In this document: piece after piece, positions 15,989 to 24,420 of the stretch
How the letters are laid out: every line of letters starts with the position of its first letter
Numbering within the stretch: the first letter of the stretch is position 1
DNA from: JASSUD01 sp031963005
GTDB lineage: Bacteria; Pseudomonadota; Gammaproteobacteria; Burkholderiales; Burkholderiaceae
DNA length: 64,000 bases
Direction of reading: 5' to 3'
Assembly: GCA_031963005.1 (NCBI GenBank)
Contig: JASSUL010000011.1
Coordinates: 11,685 to 75,684 of the forward strand
Position numbers and translations under genes: made by a program
The notes under the pieces: model-generated
What the model saw: the letters and a program-made list of their open reading frames with translations, nothing else
The model's database searches: none
Told to the model about the DNA's origin: nothing

Positions 15989-17458
15989 TTAGTTGTTTTG
16001 AGAAGAAGTGGGCATTGTGGCGTCGGTTGATTTATTAATAGTGTTTGGAAGGTTTTCTTGAACTTTACTGTCAAAGTATTCCTTGGCTTCCTTCATGGAG
16101 GTAAAGGATAAGGCATAGGCCGTTTTTTCCCAATTACGCATATTCAACTGTTCTCGCATATAAGTACGGGATTTTTTATTGACCTCAGCATACTTTTCTT
16201 TAGAAGTATGCATATCAAATGTATCTATATCCCCATTATCTGCAACATATACGCTCATCCCAATATCATACAATTTATTAATTTTTTGTTTGGATATTTT
16301 ATGAAATTCTGGATTATTAAAAAAGTATCCTGCTAATTTAGCTCCAAATGATCCAGATGGAAGAGATGGTTTTTTATATAAAAGATTATTGACATCTTTT
16401 CTAAATCTTTTATTGCGAAATATAAAAAATGCTGTCTCCGCATAAGTGCTAGCATTTTTATTATGCGATTTATAATCAGTTACATTATTTTCTTCGGGGA
16501 AAAAAACCTCTACAGGAGTATGACTTACTACCTCTCCATCTGTATATATTTCACCTTGATATATAACATCTTTAAAACAAAAAGGAATAGATGCAGTCGC
16601 GCGACCTATTATCGCAATTGGTGCATCTGACGTTTTCTCTGCATCAAAAATTGCCTTCTCAAAATTTTGTTTATCGTTTTTTATCTTTCTAGCACAAATG
16701 ATGTAGAGTTTTTTGAAAGTATTTGGCAGAACACGATGTAATATTTCAAGATCATTAAATGTGATCATATATTTTGTTCTAGAAGTTTTATTTTCATTTA
16801 ATGTATCAAACCATTCCGCTTTTTTTAAAAATCGCAATCTCTCTTTTTCTTCTTTAGTAATGATTCCATTGCAGAATGCTGTTTCTAATTCTGACCATTC
16901 TGCTTTTAAGTGCCTAGAAACTGATTCTGAAGTTAATTTATCCAATACCTGCACGACAGCTTCTGCAGGTACTTGCCAAATCTTTAAAAATATTTTGCAT
17001 ATCAACATACGCAGAAAATAAAGAACTAAATTCCAAAAACCCGGATATAATTTTTCTTCTTTAAATGTTATATCAGGATATAACTCTTTAAAGTTGTGTA
17101 CCAAACCAAGTGCACTAGGCAAAGAAATATCATCCAGTTTTTTTCCTGCTTCTTCAGTAGTAAATCCAGATGCTAGCAATATCCCTATCAACGCTCCGGC
17201 TGAAACTCCTGCAATATTCTTAAATGTATTGTTGAGTTCTCCAATAGAGGATAATACTGTCGGACCAGATGCACCTCCCCCTGATATCCCTATATTTTTA
17301 ATCTTTGGAGCAGCTTCGAGCACTGTTACTACCTTTATATCTGCTTGGCCTTTTATTTCTTTTTTGTATTCGTATATTTCGGCTGTTTTATATTCATATA
17401 TATTAAGCGAAGTTGAGGTATTTTTTACAGAAAAAGAAGAATTATGTATAGGTGTCAT
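15989..17458 (-). CDS. Patatin-like phospholipase (copy 1)
   Basis: The start is the ATG at 17458; the TTG three codons earlier is weaker. The 489-residue protein has the patatin signature: oxyanion loop GGGASG at about residues 60-65, nucleophile motif GVSAG with Ser about 86, and the catalytic Asp in TDGEVV at about 307 (DGE instead of the usual DGG/DGA). Patatins hydrolyse acyl chains of phospholipids through a Ser-Asp dyad; secreted bacterial ones such as ExoU damage host membranes. A hydrophobic stretch (FWNLVLYFLRMLICKIFLKI) follows the nucleophile. There is no signal peptide, so secretion would need a specialised system. It is AT-rich, tandem with a paralogue 68 bp upstream on the same strand, with near-identical DNA in the centre. 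Confidence 0.85.
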   Translation of the reverse strand: MTPIHNSSFSVKNTSTSLNIYEYKTAEIYEYKKEIKGQADIKVVTVLEAAPKIKNIGISGGGASGPTVLSSIGELNNTFKNIAGVSAGALIGILLASGFTTEEAGKKLDDISLPSALGLVHNFKELYPDITFKEEKLYPGFWNLVLYFLRMLICKIFLKIWQVPAEAVVQVLDKLTSESVSRHLKAEWSELETAFCNGIITKEEKERLRFLKKAEWFDTLNENKTSRTKYMITFNDLEILHRVLPNTFKKLYIICARKIKNDKQNFEKAIFDAEKTSDAPIAIIGRATASIPFCFKDVIYQGEIYTDGEVVSHTPVEVFFPEENNVTDYKSHNKNASTYAETAFFIFRNKRFRKDVNNLLYKKPSLPSGSFGAKLAGYFFNNPEFHKISKQKINKLYDIGMSVYVADNGDIDTFDMHTSKEKYAEVNKKSRTYMREQLNMRNWEKTAYALSFTSMKEAKEYFDSKVQENLPNTINKSTDATMPTSSQNN

Positions 17459-17526
17459 ATATTGCAAAACAAGTTATTGTTGGATTTTAAATGCTGTTAT
17501 TAATTTTCTTCCTTCATACCACAGCA

Positions 17527-18999
17527 TTAAGTAGACGATATTATCATTTTTTCAGAAAAAACGAATGGTTTTGCATTGGCTGATTTATTATTTTTATTAT
17601 AGTATTGCAAAGCCTTTTCGACTGATGAAAATGATAATGCATAAGCTTCTCCTTTACGTCCTTCCAATTGCTTTTGCATAAAAGTATGAGCTTGCCTTTT
17701 GACGGCAACATACTTCTCTTTAGAAGTATGGATATCAAATAGATCTATATCTTCATTATCTACAACATATACATTTACCCCAGCATTATATAATTTATCA
17801 TCACCTTCACTTGCCTTTTTCGAAAATTTTTCATCATTTAAAAATAGACCTATTAATATATTTATAAATGATGTCCATAAAGAAGCAGATATAGGTGGTT
17901 GATGTAAAATAATATCTGTATCTTTTGTGGATTTTTTATTGCGAAAAACAAAAACAGCTGTTTTTGCATACGTTTCTGCTTGATTATCAGAAATCTCATG
18001 ATCAAGGTCATAATTTTCATTACTTGGATGATTTTTATTATCTGGAGTCTTTTCTCTGGGGAAATGAGGTAAAAACATCTCTACAGGAAGGCGACTTGCC
18101 ATTCCTCCATCTGCATATGTTATATTTTTATAAACAGGATCTTTAAAGCAGAAAGGAATGGATATCGTTGTACGACCTACTATGGAAATGGATGCATCTG
18201 GTGTTTTCTCTGCATCAAAAACCTTTTTCTCAAAAACAAAATTAGTACCGTTTTTCTCAACATCTTTTATAGCGCTAGTGATATGCAGCTTTTTGAAAGT
18301 ACTTGGCAGAACACGATGTAATATTTCAAGATCACCAAATGTGATCATATATTTTGTTCTAGAAGTTTTCTTTTCATTTAATGTATCAAACCATTTTGCG
18401 TCTTTTAAAAAGAACAATCTCTCTTTTTCTTCTTCAGTAATGATTCCCTTGCAGAATGCTGTTTCTAATTTTGGCCATTCTGCTTTTAAGTGCCTAGAAA
18501 CTGATTCTGAAGTTAATTTATCCAATACCTGCACGACAGCTTCTGCAGGCACTTGCCAAATCTTTAAAAATATTTTGCATATCAACATACGCAGAAAATA
18601 AAGAACTAAATTCCAAAAACCCGGATATAATTTTTCTTCTTTAAATTGAATGTCTGGATACAGCTCATTAAAGTCGGATACTGAACCTAGCATACTAGGA
18701 AGATGGGTAGTGGTAAATGCATCACTCGCTTCTTCTGTATTTAATCCTGATGCTAATAAAATACCTACCAGCGCTCCGGCAGAAACTCCTCCAATATTCT
18801 GAAAGGTATCCTCGAGCTGCCCGATTGCATCAAACATCATCGGGGCTGAAAGACCTCCTCCTGATACAAATACATTCTCTATATCAGGGGCAGAGGAGAT
18901 TAGTACGGCTTTGGTGTTATTTTCATTTTTGTATATTTTAATGTCTGGTGGAGTAGATTCTTGTCTGGCCCAAGAATTTAAATTCAAATTCAGATTCAT
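17527..18999 (-). CDS. Patatin-like phospholipase (copy 2)
   Basis: The 490-residue protein is a paralogue of the downstream neighbour. It has the loop SGGGLSA at about residues 46-52 (the last glycine of the usual GGGxxG replaced by Ala), the nucleophile motif GVSAG with Ser about 73, and the Asp motif ADGGMAS at about 297. The start ATG at 18999 has AAAGG about a dozen bases upstream. The central 350 bp are almost identical to copy 1 at a constant offset of 1580 bp, while the ends have diverged. It contains a longer insert after the Asp motif (PREKTPDNKNHPSNEN). The likely role is a phospholipase acting outside the cell or in the host; no secretion signal is visible. Confidence 0.85.
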   Translation of the reverse strand: MNLNLNLNSWARQESTPPDIKIYKNENNTKAVLISSAPDIENVFVSGGGLSAPMMFDAIGQLEDTFQNIGGVSAGALVGILLASGLNTEEASDAFTTTHLPSMLGSVSDFNELYPDIQFKEEKLYPGFWNLVLYFLRMLICKIFLKIWQVPAEAVVQVLDKLTSESVSRHLKAEWPKLETAFCKGIITEEEKERLFFLKDAKWFDTLNEKKTSRTKYMITFGDLEILHRVLPSTFKKLHITSAIKDVEKNGTNFVFEKKVFDAEKTPDASISIVGRTTISIPFCFKDPVYKNITYADGGMASRLPVEMFLPHFPREKTPDNKNHPSNENYDLDHEISDNQAETYAKTAVFVFRNKKSTKDTDIILHQPPISASLWTSFINILIGLFLNDEKFSKKASEGDDKLYNAGVNVYVVDNEDIDLFDIHTSKEKYVAVKRQAHTFMQKQLEGRKGEAYALSFSSVEKALQYYNKNNKSANAKPFVFSEKMIISST

Positions 19000-19048
19000 A
19001 TATGGTCTTGACCTTTCAAGTCGCTATGCATAATTAAATCTATAAATA

Positions 19049-19192
19049 GATCCAAAAATGCTTGATGAGATATCAGAGTTTTTCAAAAGTGCGCAGGAAG
19101 TACAGCATTAAACCCCGTTCCCGTAAAAGCGCCAGGTAAGGTTTGAGTGCGAGAGCCATATGGATAGAGGCATTATCCAAGGTCACGCTGAG
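19049..19192 (-). pseudogene. IS630-family transposase remnant
   Basis: The reverse strand reads SVTLDNASIHMALALKPYLA, then LLRERGLMLYFL, then EKL-stop-YLIKHFWI. This is the C-terminal end of an IS630-type DDE transposase, with the second catalytic Asp in LDNASIH. The PPYSPELN block normally after LYFL is deleted, and the tryptophan of KLWYLIKH has become TGA. No N-terminal part is found next to it. The fragment shows past transposition at the right side of the patatin pair. Confidence 0.75.
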
Positions 19193-19229
19193 CTATGCTT
19201 TCCGCTATTCCAGATGGAGTCGCGTGTTA

Positions 19230-19403
19230 TCAAAAGTATCTTGCCTCATCTGGATCTGTTTCCGATGAAGCTTCAAATTTGCGCAAAGAAAAGTCTTCCC
19301 TTAGAGACGCGTTACCAATCGCTCCTGAATCAGAAACAGGGTTAGTGCCCCGAAAATCGGGATAGCCGCCAACATAAGGCGAAGTCGCTTGAATATTGGG
19401 CAT
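19230..19403 (-). CDS. Possible truncated small protein (57 residues)
   Basis: From the ATG at 19403 the frame reads MPNIQATSPYVGGYPDFRGT, then NPVSDSGAIGNASLRED and DPDEARYF, ending at TGA. Composition is protein-like (polar, Ser/Asp/Gly-rich) and could be the N-terminus of a larger lost protein. GAGAA lies nine bases upstream. The GYPDFRGTNPV part is what is shared with the inverted copy at 15586-15620. Weak support only. Confidence 0.3.
   Translation of the reverse strand: MPNIQATSPYVGGYPDFRGTNPVSDSGAIGNASLREDFSLRKFEASSETDPDEARYF
19335..19369 (-). repeat. 35-bp inverted repeat, right copy
   Basis: This is the reverse-complement partner of 15586-15620 (31 of 35 positions). It lies inside the small frame 19230-19403. 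Confidence 0.55.
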
Positions 19404-19695
19404 ATTCAAATTCTCAGCAAAAAATTTATCGAGGGAATATCCTATATTATTTTAAAGAATATTCCTATAGGGCCGATAAGAAATGCTAATATTTTTAGAA
19501 TTTTACATAATCTAATCTTTCTGCCTTGACAGATAGACAACATTTGCAAGCTGTTTATTACCTTATATAAAATTACTGAGAATTTTACTGTTACTTCTTT
19601 TTGTTGCTGGCGATTAGCAGGAGTGGCGCATCACTACTGCGCCACTCTGTTAAGGAAGGTCTGCATAACCTCCTTGCCCCCGGGTTATACAGGCT

Positions 19696-21099
19696 CTAAA
19701 GCGCTTGACGAGCGGCATTAATCGCTTCTTGGACTTGCTTTGGCGCGGTGCCGCCAGGATGTTGGCGGCTTGCTACGGAGCCCTCTAGCGTTAAATAGCT
19801 AAAAACCTCTGGCTCGATTAATGCTGCATGGGTTGGCAAGATATTGCGTAACTCATCTAGCGTAAGATCAGGCAAATTACAGTTACGCTCGATACAAAGA
19901 CGCACTGTATGTGCAACCGCTTCATGTGCATCTCGGAATGGTACGCCGCGTTTAACCAAATAATCTGCTAAATCAGTGGCGGTAGCATACCCTTGTAATG
20001 CGGCTGCGCGCATTGCTTCTGGCTTTACTTGAATGCCGGCAACCATTTCGGTAAAGACGCGTAATGTATCTATTAAAGTGTCAACGGTATCAAAAAGTGG
20101 CTCTTTATCTTCCTGATTGTCTTTGTTATAGGCAAGCGGTTGGCCTTTCATGATGGTTAATAATGCGATCAAGTGACCATTTACTCGACCCGTCTTGCCA
20201 CGCACTAGCTCAGGGATATCTGGGTTTTTCTTTTGTGGCATGATCGATGAGCCAGTACAAAAACGGTCGGCTAGATCAATAAAACCCACGCGCGGGCTCA
20301 TCCAAAGTACGATCTCTTCGGATAAACGCGAGAGGTGCGTCATAATAAGTGCCGCCGCTGCAGCGAATTCAATAATAAAGTCTCGATCAGAAACTGCATC
20401 GAGAGAGTTTGCGCATAACTGATCAAAGCCGAGTAACTCAGCAACTCTGTGCCGGTTAATCGGATAGCTAGTGCCGGCCAGGGCCGCTGCGCCTAAAGGC
20501 AGGCAGTTAACGCGTTTGCGGCAATCGAGTAAACGCTCGCTATCGCGCGCCAACATTTCAACGTAAGCCAGTAAATGATGGCCAAAAGTGATGGGCTGTG
20601 CCACTTGCAAATGCGTAAAGCCAGGCATAATCGTGGACACATGCTGCTCGGCAAGATCGATCAAACCACGTCGCAGTTCAACTAGCAGCGTATAGATTTT
20701 GTCGATTTCACGGCGTAGCCAGAGCCGCATATCTGTCGCAATTTGATCATTACGCGAGCGGCCAGTGTGCAAGCGTTTTCCAGCGTCACCAATCAGTGTA
20801 GTGAGACGTGCTTCAATATTTAAGTGCACATCTTCTAAATTAATTTGCCAGTTAAATGCACCGCTTTCTATTTCGCTTCGGATTTGCGCCATCCCAGATT
20901 GAATGGCTTTGCAGTCATCCATGCTGATAATTGCGCATTCTGCTAGCATGATGGCATGGGCAATAGAGGCTTCCATATCAACAAAGGCGAGCCTTTTGTC
21001 AAAAGAAACGGATGAGGTATAACGTTGGACAAGCTCGGGTAATGGTTCAGAAAAACGTGCTGACCATGCTTCATTTTTTTTATCAAGTTGAGGAGTCAT
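19696..21099 (-). CDS. argH: Argininosuccinate lyase
   Basis: The 467-residue product has the normal length. It shows the fumarase/aspartase superfamily signature GSSIMPQKKNPDIPE at about residues 280-294, the motif LHTGRSRNDQIATDMRLW near residue 115, and TxxHLQ in PGFTHLQVAQPI. The enzyme splits argininosuccinate to arginine and fumarate, the last step of arginine synthesis, in the cytoplasm as a tetramer. It is divergent from argF-argG with a shared 148-bp control region, so the three genes form one arginine locus. The gene is intact. Arginine synthesis from ornithine therefore looks retained. Confidence 0.97.
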   Translation of the reverse strand: MTPQLDKKNEAWSARFSEPLPELVQRYTSSVSFDKRLAFVDMEASIAHAIMLAECAIISMDDCKAIQSGMAQIRSEIESGAFNWQINLEDVHLNIEARLTTLIGDAGKRLHTGRSRNDQIATDMRLWLRREIDKIYTLLVELRRGLIDLAEQHVSTIMPGFTHLQVAQPITFGHHLLAYVEMLARDSERLLDCRKRVNCLPLGAAALAGTSYPINRHRVAELLGFDQLCANSLDAVSDRDFIIEFAAAAALIMTHLSRLSEEIVLWMSPRVGFIDLADRFCTGSSIMPQKKNPDIPELVRGKTGRVNGHLIALLTIMKGQPLAYNKDNQEDKEPLFDTVDTLIDTLRVFTEMVAGIQVKPEAMRAAALQGYATATDLADYLVKRGVPFRDAHEAVAHTVRLCIERNCNLPDLTLDELRNILPTHAALIEPEVFSYLTLEGSVASRQHPGGTAPKQVQEAINAARQAL

Positions 21100-21128
21100 C
21101 GAGATTGCCAGAAGAGAAAGAGAGGTAC

Positions 21129-21165
21129 TTGACCCAATAAGTCGAAAATTCGCTAGAATTATAGC
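21129..21165 (+). promoter_or_regulatory. Candidate sigma-70 promoter for argF-argG
   Basis: A TTGACC -35-like hexamer at 21129 and TAGAAT at 21154 are separated by 19 bp, slightly long, in the divergent argH/argF spacer. An ATTATAG box overlaps. No ArgR box was confidently seen. Confidence 0.25.
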
Positions 21166-21247
21166 AAGAGCTCAAATGTTGCCGCCAATTTGCTTTTTCA
21201 ATATCTGGTTAATAATGTTTATAGCCCCCTACTCTCATGCCTAATCT

Positions 21248-22177
21248 ATGAACTCTCAAAAAATTCGCCATTACCTGCAATTTAAAGATTTTTCGCTTGA
21301 TGAATACCTATATATAATCGAGCGCGCAGGCTATCTAAAACGAAAATTTAAAAACTATGAGACTTATCAGCCACTGAATGACCGCACGCTGGCGATGATT
21401 TTTGAAAAAAAATCAACCCGTACTAGGCTTTCATTTGAAGCAGGTATTTATCAATTAGGTGGTCATGCGGTTTTCATGAACACAAAAGATACCCAGCTAG
21501 ACCGTGGCGAGCCGATTGAAGATACCGCTCAGATTATTTCACGGATGGTGGATATCATCATGGTCCGCACCTTCGGCCAGGATATTTTGCAACGCTTCGC
21601 GGATAACTCGCGGGTTCCTGTCATTAATGGGCTGACTAATGAGTACCACCCTTGCCAAGTTTTAGCGGATATTTTCACCTATTATGAACAGCGCGGATCT
21701 ATCTCTGGCAAAACCGTAGCATGGATTGGCGACGCCAATAATATGTTTTACACATGGGCTGAGGCTGCGCAAATTCTTGATTTTAAATTGCATATTTCAA
21801 CCCCGCCGGGTTATCAATTTGATCGCGCGTGCCTTAGTCCTGAAAATCTGCACTATATTAAAGAATTCGATGATCCGTTTATGGCCTGCACAGGGGCTGA
21901 TCTGGTTACTACAGATGTTTGGACCAGTATGGGTTTTGAGGCGGAAAATGAAACCCGTCGACAGGCATTCGCCAACTGGTGTGTAAATACGGAGATGATG
22001 TCGCGAGCTCATCCCGATGCCCTTTTTATGCATTGCCTGCCTGCGCATCGCGGTGAGGAAGTCACAGCGGAAGTGATTGATAGCCCTCAAAGTGTGATTT
22101 GGGAAGAAGCAGAAAATCGCTTACATGTGCAAAAAGCTTTGATGGAATTCCTTTTGCTGGGCCGCATTGGCTATTAA
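21248..22177 (+). CDS. argF: Ornithine carbamoyltransferase
   Basis: The 309-residue enzyme carries the three family motifs: STRTRLSF at residues 55-62 (carbamoyl phosphate), EYHPCQVLAD at about 131-140, and HCLPAHRGEEV at about 261-271 (ornithine loop). It makes citrulline from ornithine and carbamoyl phosphate. The gene starts 25 bp upstream of argG in the same orientation after its stop, so the two form an operon. Length and motifs are normal. The start ATG at 21248 has no strong purine-rich site, but no better start exists. Confidence 0.97.
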   Translation: MNSQKIRHYLQFKDFSLDEYLYIIERAGYLKRKFKNYETYQPLNDRTLAMIFEKKSTRTRLSFEAGIYQLGGHAVFMNTKDTQLDRGEPIEDTAQIISRMVDIIMVRTFGQDILQRFADNSRVPVINGLTNEYHPCQVLADIFTYYEQRGSISGKTVAWIGDANNMFYTWAEAAQILDFKLHISTPPGYQFDRACLSPENLHYIKEFDDPFMACTGADLVTTDVWTSMGFEAENETRRQAFANWCVNTEMMSRAHPDALFMHCLPAHRGEEVTAEVIDSPQSVIWEEAENRLHVQKALMEFLLLGRIGY

Positions 22178-22202
22178 ATATCCCTTCTCTATATAAAAAC
22201 CC

Positions 22203-23429
22203 ATGAGCACTAATCCCAAAATCGTACTCGCCTATTCCGGCGGCCTTGATACTTCCGTCATCCTTAAATGGCTACAAGACCACTATAACGCTGAAGTCAT
22301 CACTTTTACGGCCGACATTGGCCAAGGTGAAGAGCTGGAGCCGGCGCGTCAAAAAGCCATACAGCTTGGAATTAAGCCTGAAAATATTTTTATCGATGAT
22401 CTACGTGAAGAATTCGTTCGCGATTTTGTCTTCCCCATGTTTCGCTGCAATACCCTCTATGAAGGCGAATATCTATTAGGCACATCTATCGCGCGCCCCC
22501 TCATTGCAAAACGGCAAATTGAAATTGCTCGCAAAACGGAGGCAGAAGCTGTTGCCCACGGCGCTACCGGCAAAGGTAACGATCAGGTACGCTTTGAACT
22601 AGGTTATTACGCCCTTGAGCCGAATATTAAAGTGATTGCGCCTTGGCGCGAATGGGATCTGCTTTCACGTGAAAAATTGCTCGCCTATGCAGAGCAAGCA
22701 AATATTCCGATTGAAATGAAGCACCAGCAAGGAGGTGCCCCTTATTCGATGGATGCCAATCTGCTGCACATTTCTTACGAAGGCCGTCACCTTGAAGACC
22801 CTAAAGCACAGGCCGAAGATGATATGTGGCGTTGGACCGTAGCGCCAGAACAAGCGCCTGAGCAGCCTTGCTATTTAGAACTTGAATATGAGCATGGCGA
22901 TCCCATTGCGCTGAATGGTCAACGCTTAACCCCTGCCGAGATGTTAGCTACGCTCAATAAAATAGGCGGTGAGCATGGCATTGGTCGCTTAGATTTAGTG
23001 GAAAACCGCTACGTGGGCATGAAATCACGCGGTTGTTACGAAACACCGGGCGGCACCATTTTGTTAAAAGGACATCGCGGCATTGAATCTATTACTTTAG
23101 ATCGTGAAGTGGCGCACTTAAAAGATGACCTAATGGCCCGTTATGCTGCGCTGATTTATAACGGTTACTGGTGGAGCCCTGAGCGCCTGGCATTGCAAGT
23201 GCTGATCGATCATACGCAGCAAAACGTCAATGGCTGGGTTCGCCTCAAACTCTATAAAGGAAATGTCACTGTAGTGGCGCGAGATTCAAAATACAGTCTA
23301 TTCGATCAAACTATTGCCACTTTTGACGATGACGGTGGCGCCTACAATCAAGCTGATGCCGGTGGTTTCATTAAACTTCATGCTTTGCGCATGAGGATTG
23401 CGGAAAACGCTCGACGCAGACGTGTGTAG
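22203..23429 (+). CDS. argG: Argininosuccinate synthase
   Basis: The 408-residue protein is the short, type-I form. It begins with the nucleotide-binding P-loop AYSGGLDTSVILKWL at residues 9-23 and contains GATGKGNDQVRFEL near residue 119 and SYEGRHLEDP near 193. It joins citrulline and aspartate with ATP to argininosuccinate, the substrate of the divergent argH. It ends with TAG followed directly by TAA. It is cotranscribed with argF, and a phosphotransferase gene follows after 26 bp. Confidence 0.97.
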   Translation: MSTNPKIVLAYSGGLDTSVILKWLQDHYNAEVITFTADIGQGEELEPARQKAIQLGIKPENIFIDDLREEFVRDFVFPMFRCNTLYEGEYLLGTSIARPLIAKRQIEIARKTEAEAVAHGATGKGNDQVRFELGYYALEPNIKVIAPWREWDLLSREKLLAYAEQANIPIEMKHQQGGAPYSMDANLLHISYEGRHLEDPKAQAEDDMWRWTVAPEQAPEQPCYLELEYEHGDPIALNGQRLTPAEMLATLNKIGGEHGIGRLDLVENRYVGMKSRGCYETPGGTILLKGHRGIESITLDREVAHLKDDLMARYAALIYNGYWWSPERLALQVLIDHTQQNVNGWVRLKLYKGNVTVVARDSKYSLFDQTIATFDDDGGAYNQADAGGFIKLHALRMRIAENARRRRV

Positions 23430-23455
23430 TAAAGATCCATTCACGCTTACGATAA

Positions 23456-24373
23456 ATGAAAGCCCTTCATATCATAGATGAAGGGCTCGCTCATCGTTTG
23501 GTAGCAGAACAGTTTCCTCAATGGGCACATTTATCTGTTCGACCCGTTACTTTGGGTGGGCACGACAACAGGACCTACCATCTAGGTAAGGACAAGCTTC
23601 TTCGTTTCCCAAGCGCTAAGGAGTATGCAGCACAGGTCGAAAAAGAGCAGTTTTGGCTCCCAAAATTGCAGCCTTTGCTGCCTCTTCCGATCCCTGAACC
23701 TATAGGCTTAGGTAGGCCGGCATATAATTATCCCTATAAATGGTCCATCTATCGTTGGCTTGAGGGTAATACAGCGGCATCTGTTCAAATTCCTGATGCT
23801 GATAAGGGGCAACTAGCAAAAACCCTTGGGCAATTTCTCAGTGCTTTGCAAAACATTGATCCCAAAGAAGGCCCTACTCCTGGGCCACATAATTTTTATC
23901 GTGGGGGCTCATTGTCAAACTATGATGCTGAAACACATCGAGCATTGCGCATACTAAAAAATAAGATCGATATTGAATCTGCTGCCAAGGTTTGGGAAGC
24001 AGGCGTTGCAACCAAATGGCAACGTGCTCCAGTGTGGGTGCATGGAGATGTGAGTGCTGGAAATTTATTAGTAAAAAAGAATCCACTGAGTGGAGTCATG
24101 GAGCTAAGCGCAGTCATAGATTTTGGAATGCTCGCGGTCGGTGATCCAGCGTGTGATTTAGTTATTCTCTGGGCATGGTTTGAGTATAAATCCCGTAAAA
24201 TTTTCCGCGATGTACTTCCATTTGACGATAACCTCTGGGTTCGTGGTCGCGCTTGGGCATTATGGAAAGCGCTGATTATCACCGCCAATATGACAGAAAC
24301 AAATGCAGTTGAAAGAGCCCAATCTAGCCATGTGATTACTGAAATTATTGAAGACTACCTGTGTAACGGATAA
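23456..24373 (+). CDS. Aminoglycoside/choline-kinase-like phosphotransferase
   Basis: The 305-residue protein has the APH fold markers: VWVHGDVSAGNLLVKK at about residues 194-209 (Brenner-type HxDxxxxN catalytic loop) and AVIDFGMLAVGDPACDL at about 220-236 (metal-binding Asp). These enzymes phosphorylate small hydroxylated molecules such as aminoglycosides, choline or sugars; the substrate is not predictable. It follows argG by 26 bp and may be read from the same transcript. A perfect 10-bp stem-loop (23461-23487) covers codons 2-11, which could lower translation. The gene is intact. Confidence 0.85.
   Translation: MKALHIIDEGLAHRLVAEQFPQWAHLSVRPVTLGGHDNRTYHLGKDKLLRFPSAKEYAAQVEKEQFWLPKLQPLLPLPIPEPIGLGRPAYNYPYKWSIYRWLEGNTAASVQIPDADKGQLAKTLGQFLSALQNIDPKEGPTPGPHNFYRGGSLSNYDAETHRALRILKNKIDIESAAKVWEAGVATKWQRAPVWVHGDVSAGNLLVKKNPLSGVMELSAVIDFGMLAVGDPACDLVILWAWFEYKSRKIFRDVLPFDDNLWVRGRAWALWKALIITANMTETNAVERAQSSHVITEIIEDYLCNG
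23461..23487 (+). promoter_or_regulatory. 10-bp perfect stem-loop at the start of the phosphotransferase gene
   Basis: The arms agcccttcat and atgaagggct are separated by 7 nt, starting two bases after the ATG at 23456. No T-run follows. It could hinder ribosome entry or act as an mRNA end for argG. Confidence 0.4.
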
Positions 24374-24420
24374 AAATGGCTAACTCCAACCCACTCCAAA
24401 AATTTCCTTGGCATCACGGG

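Larger units (their letters stand above)
19193..19695. other. Gene-poor spacer with a possible truncated small frame
   Basis: It contains the small frame 19230-19403 and the right 35-bp inverted repeat, then AT-rich DNA up to the end of argH. The final 80 bp include a GC-rich stretch after argH without a clear terminator. Confidence 0.35.

Noticed and set aside
16713..18601. Forward frames inside the two patatin genes with nearly the same translation
   Set aside because: They are antisense images of the duplicated patatin core, so their similarity is explained by the duplication.
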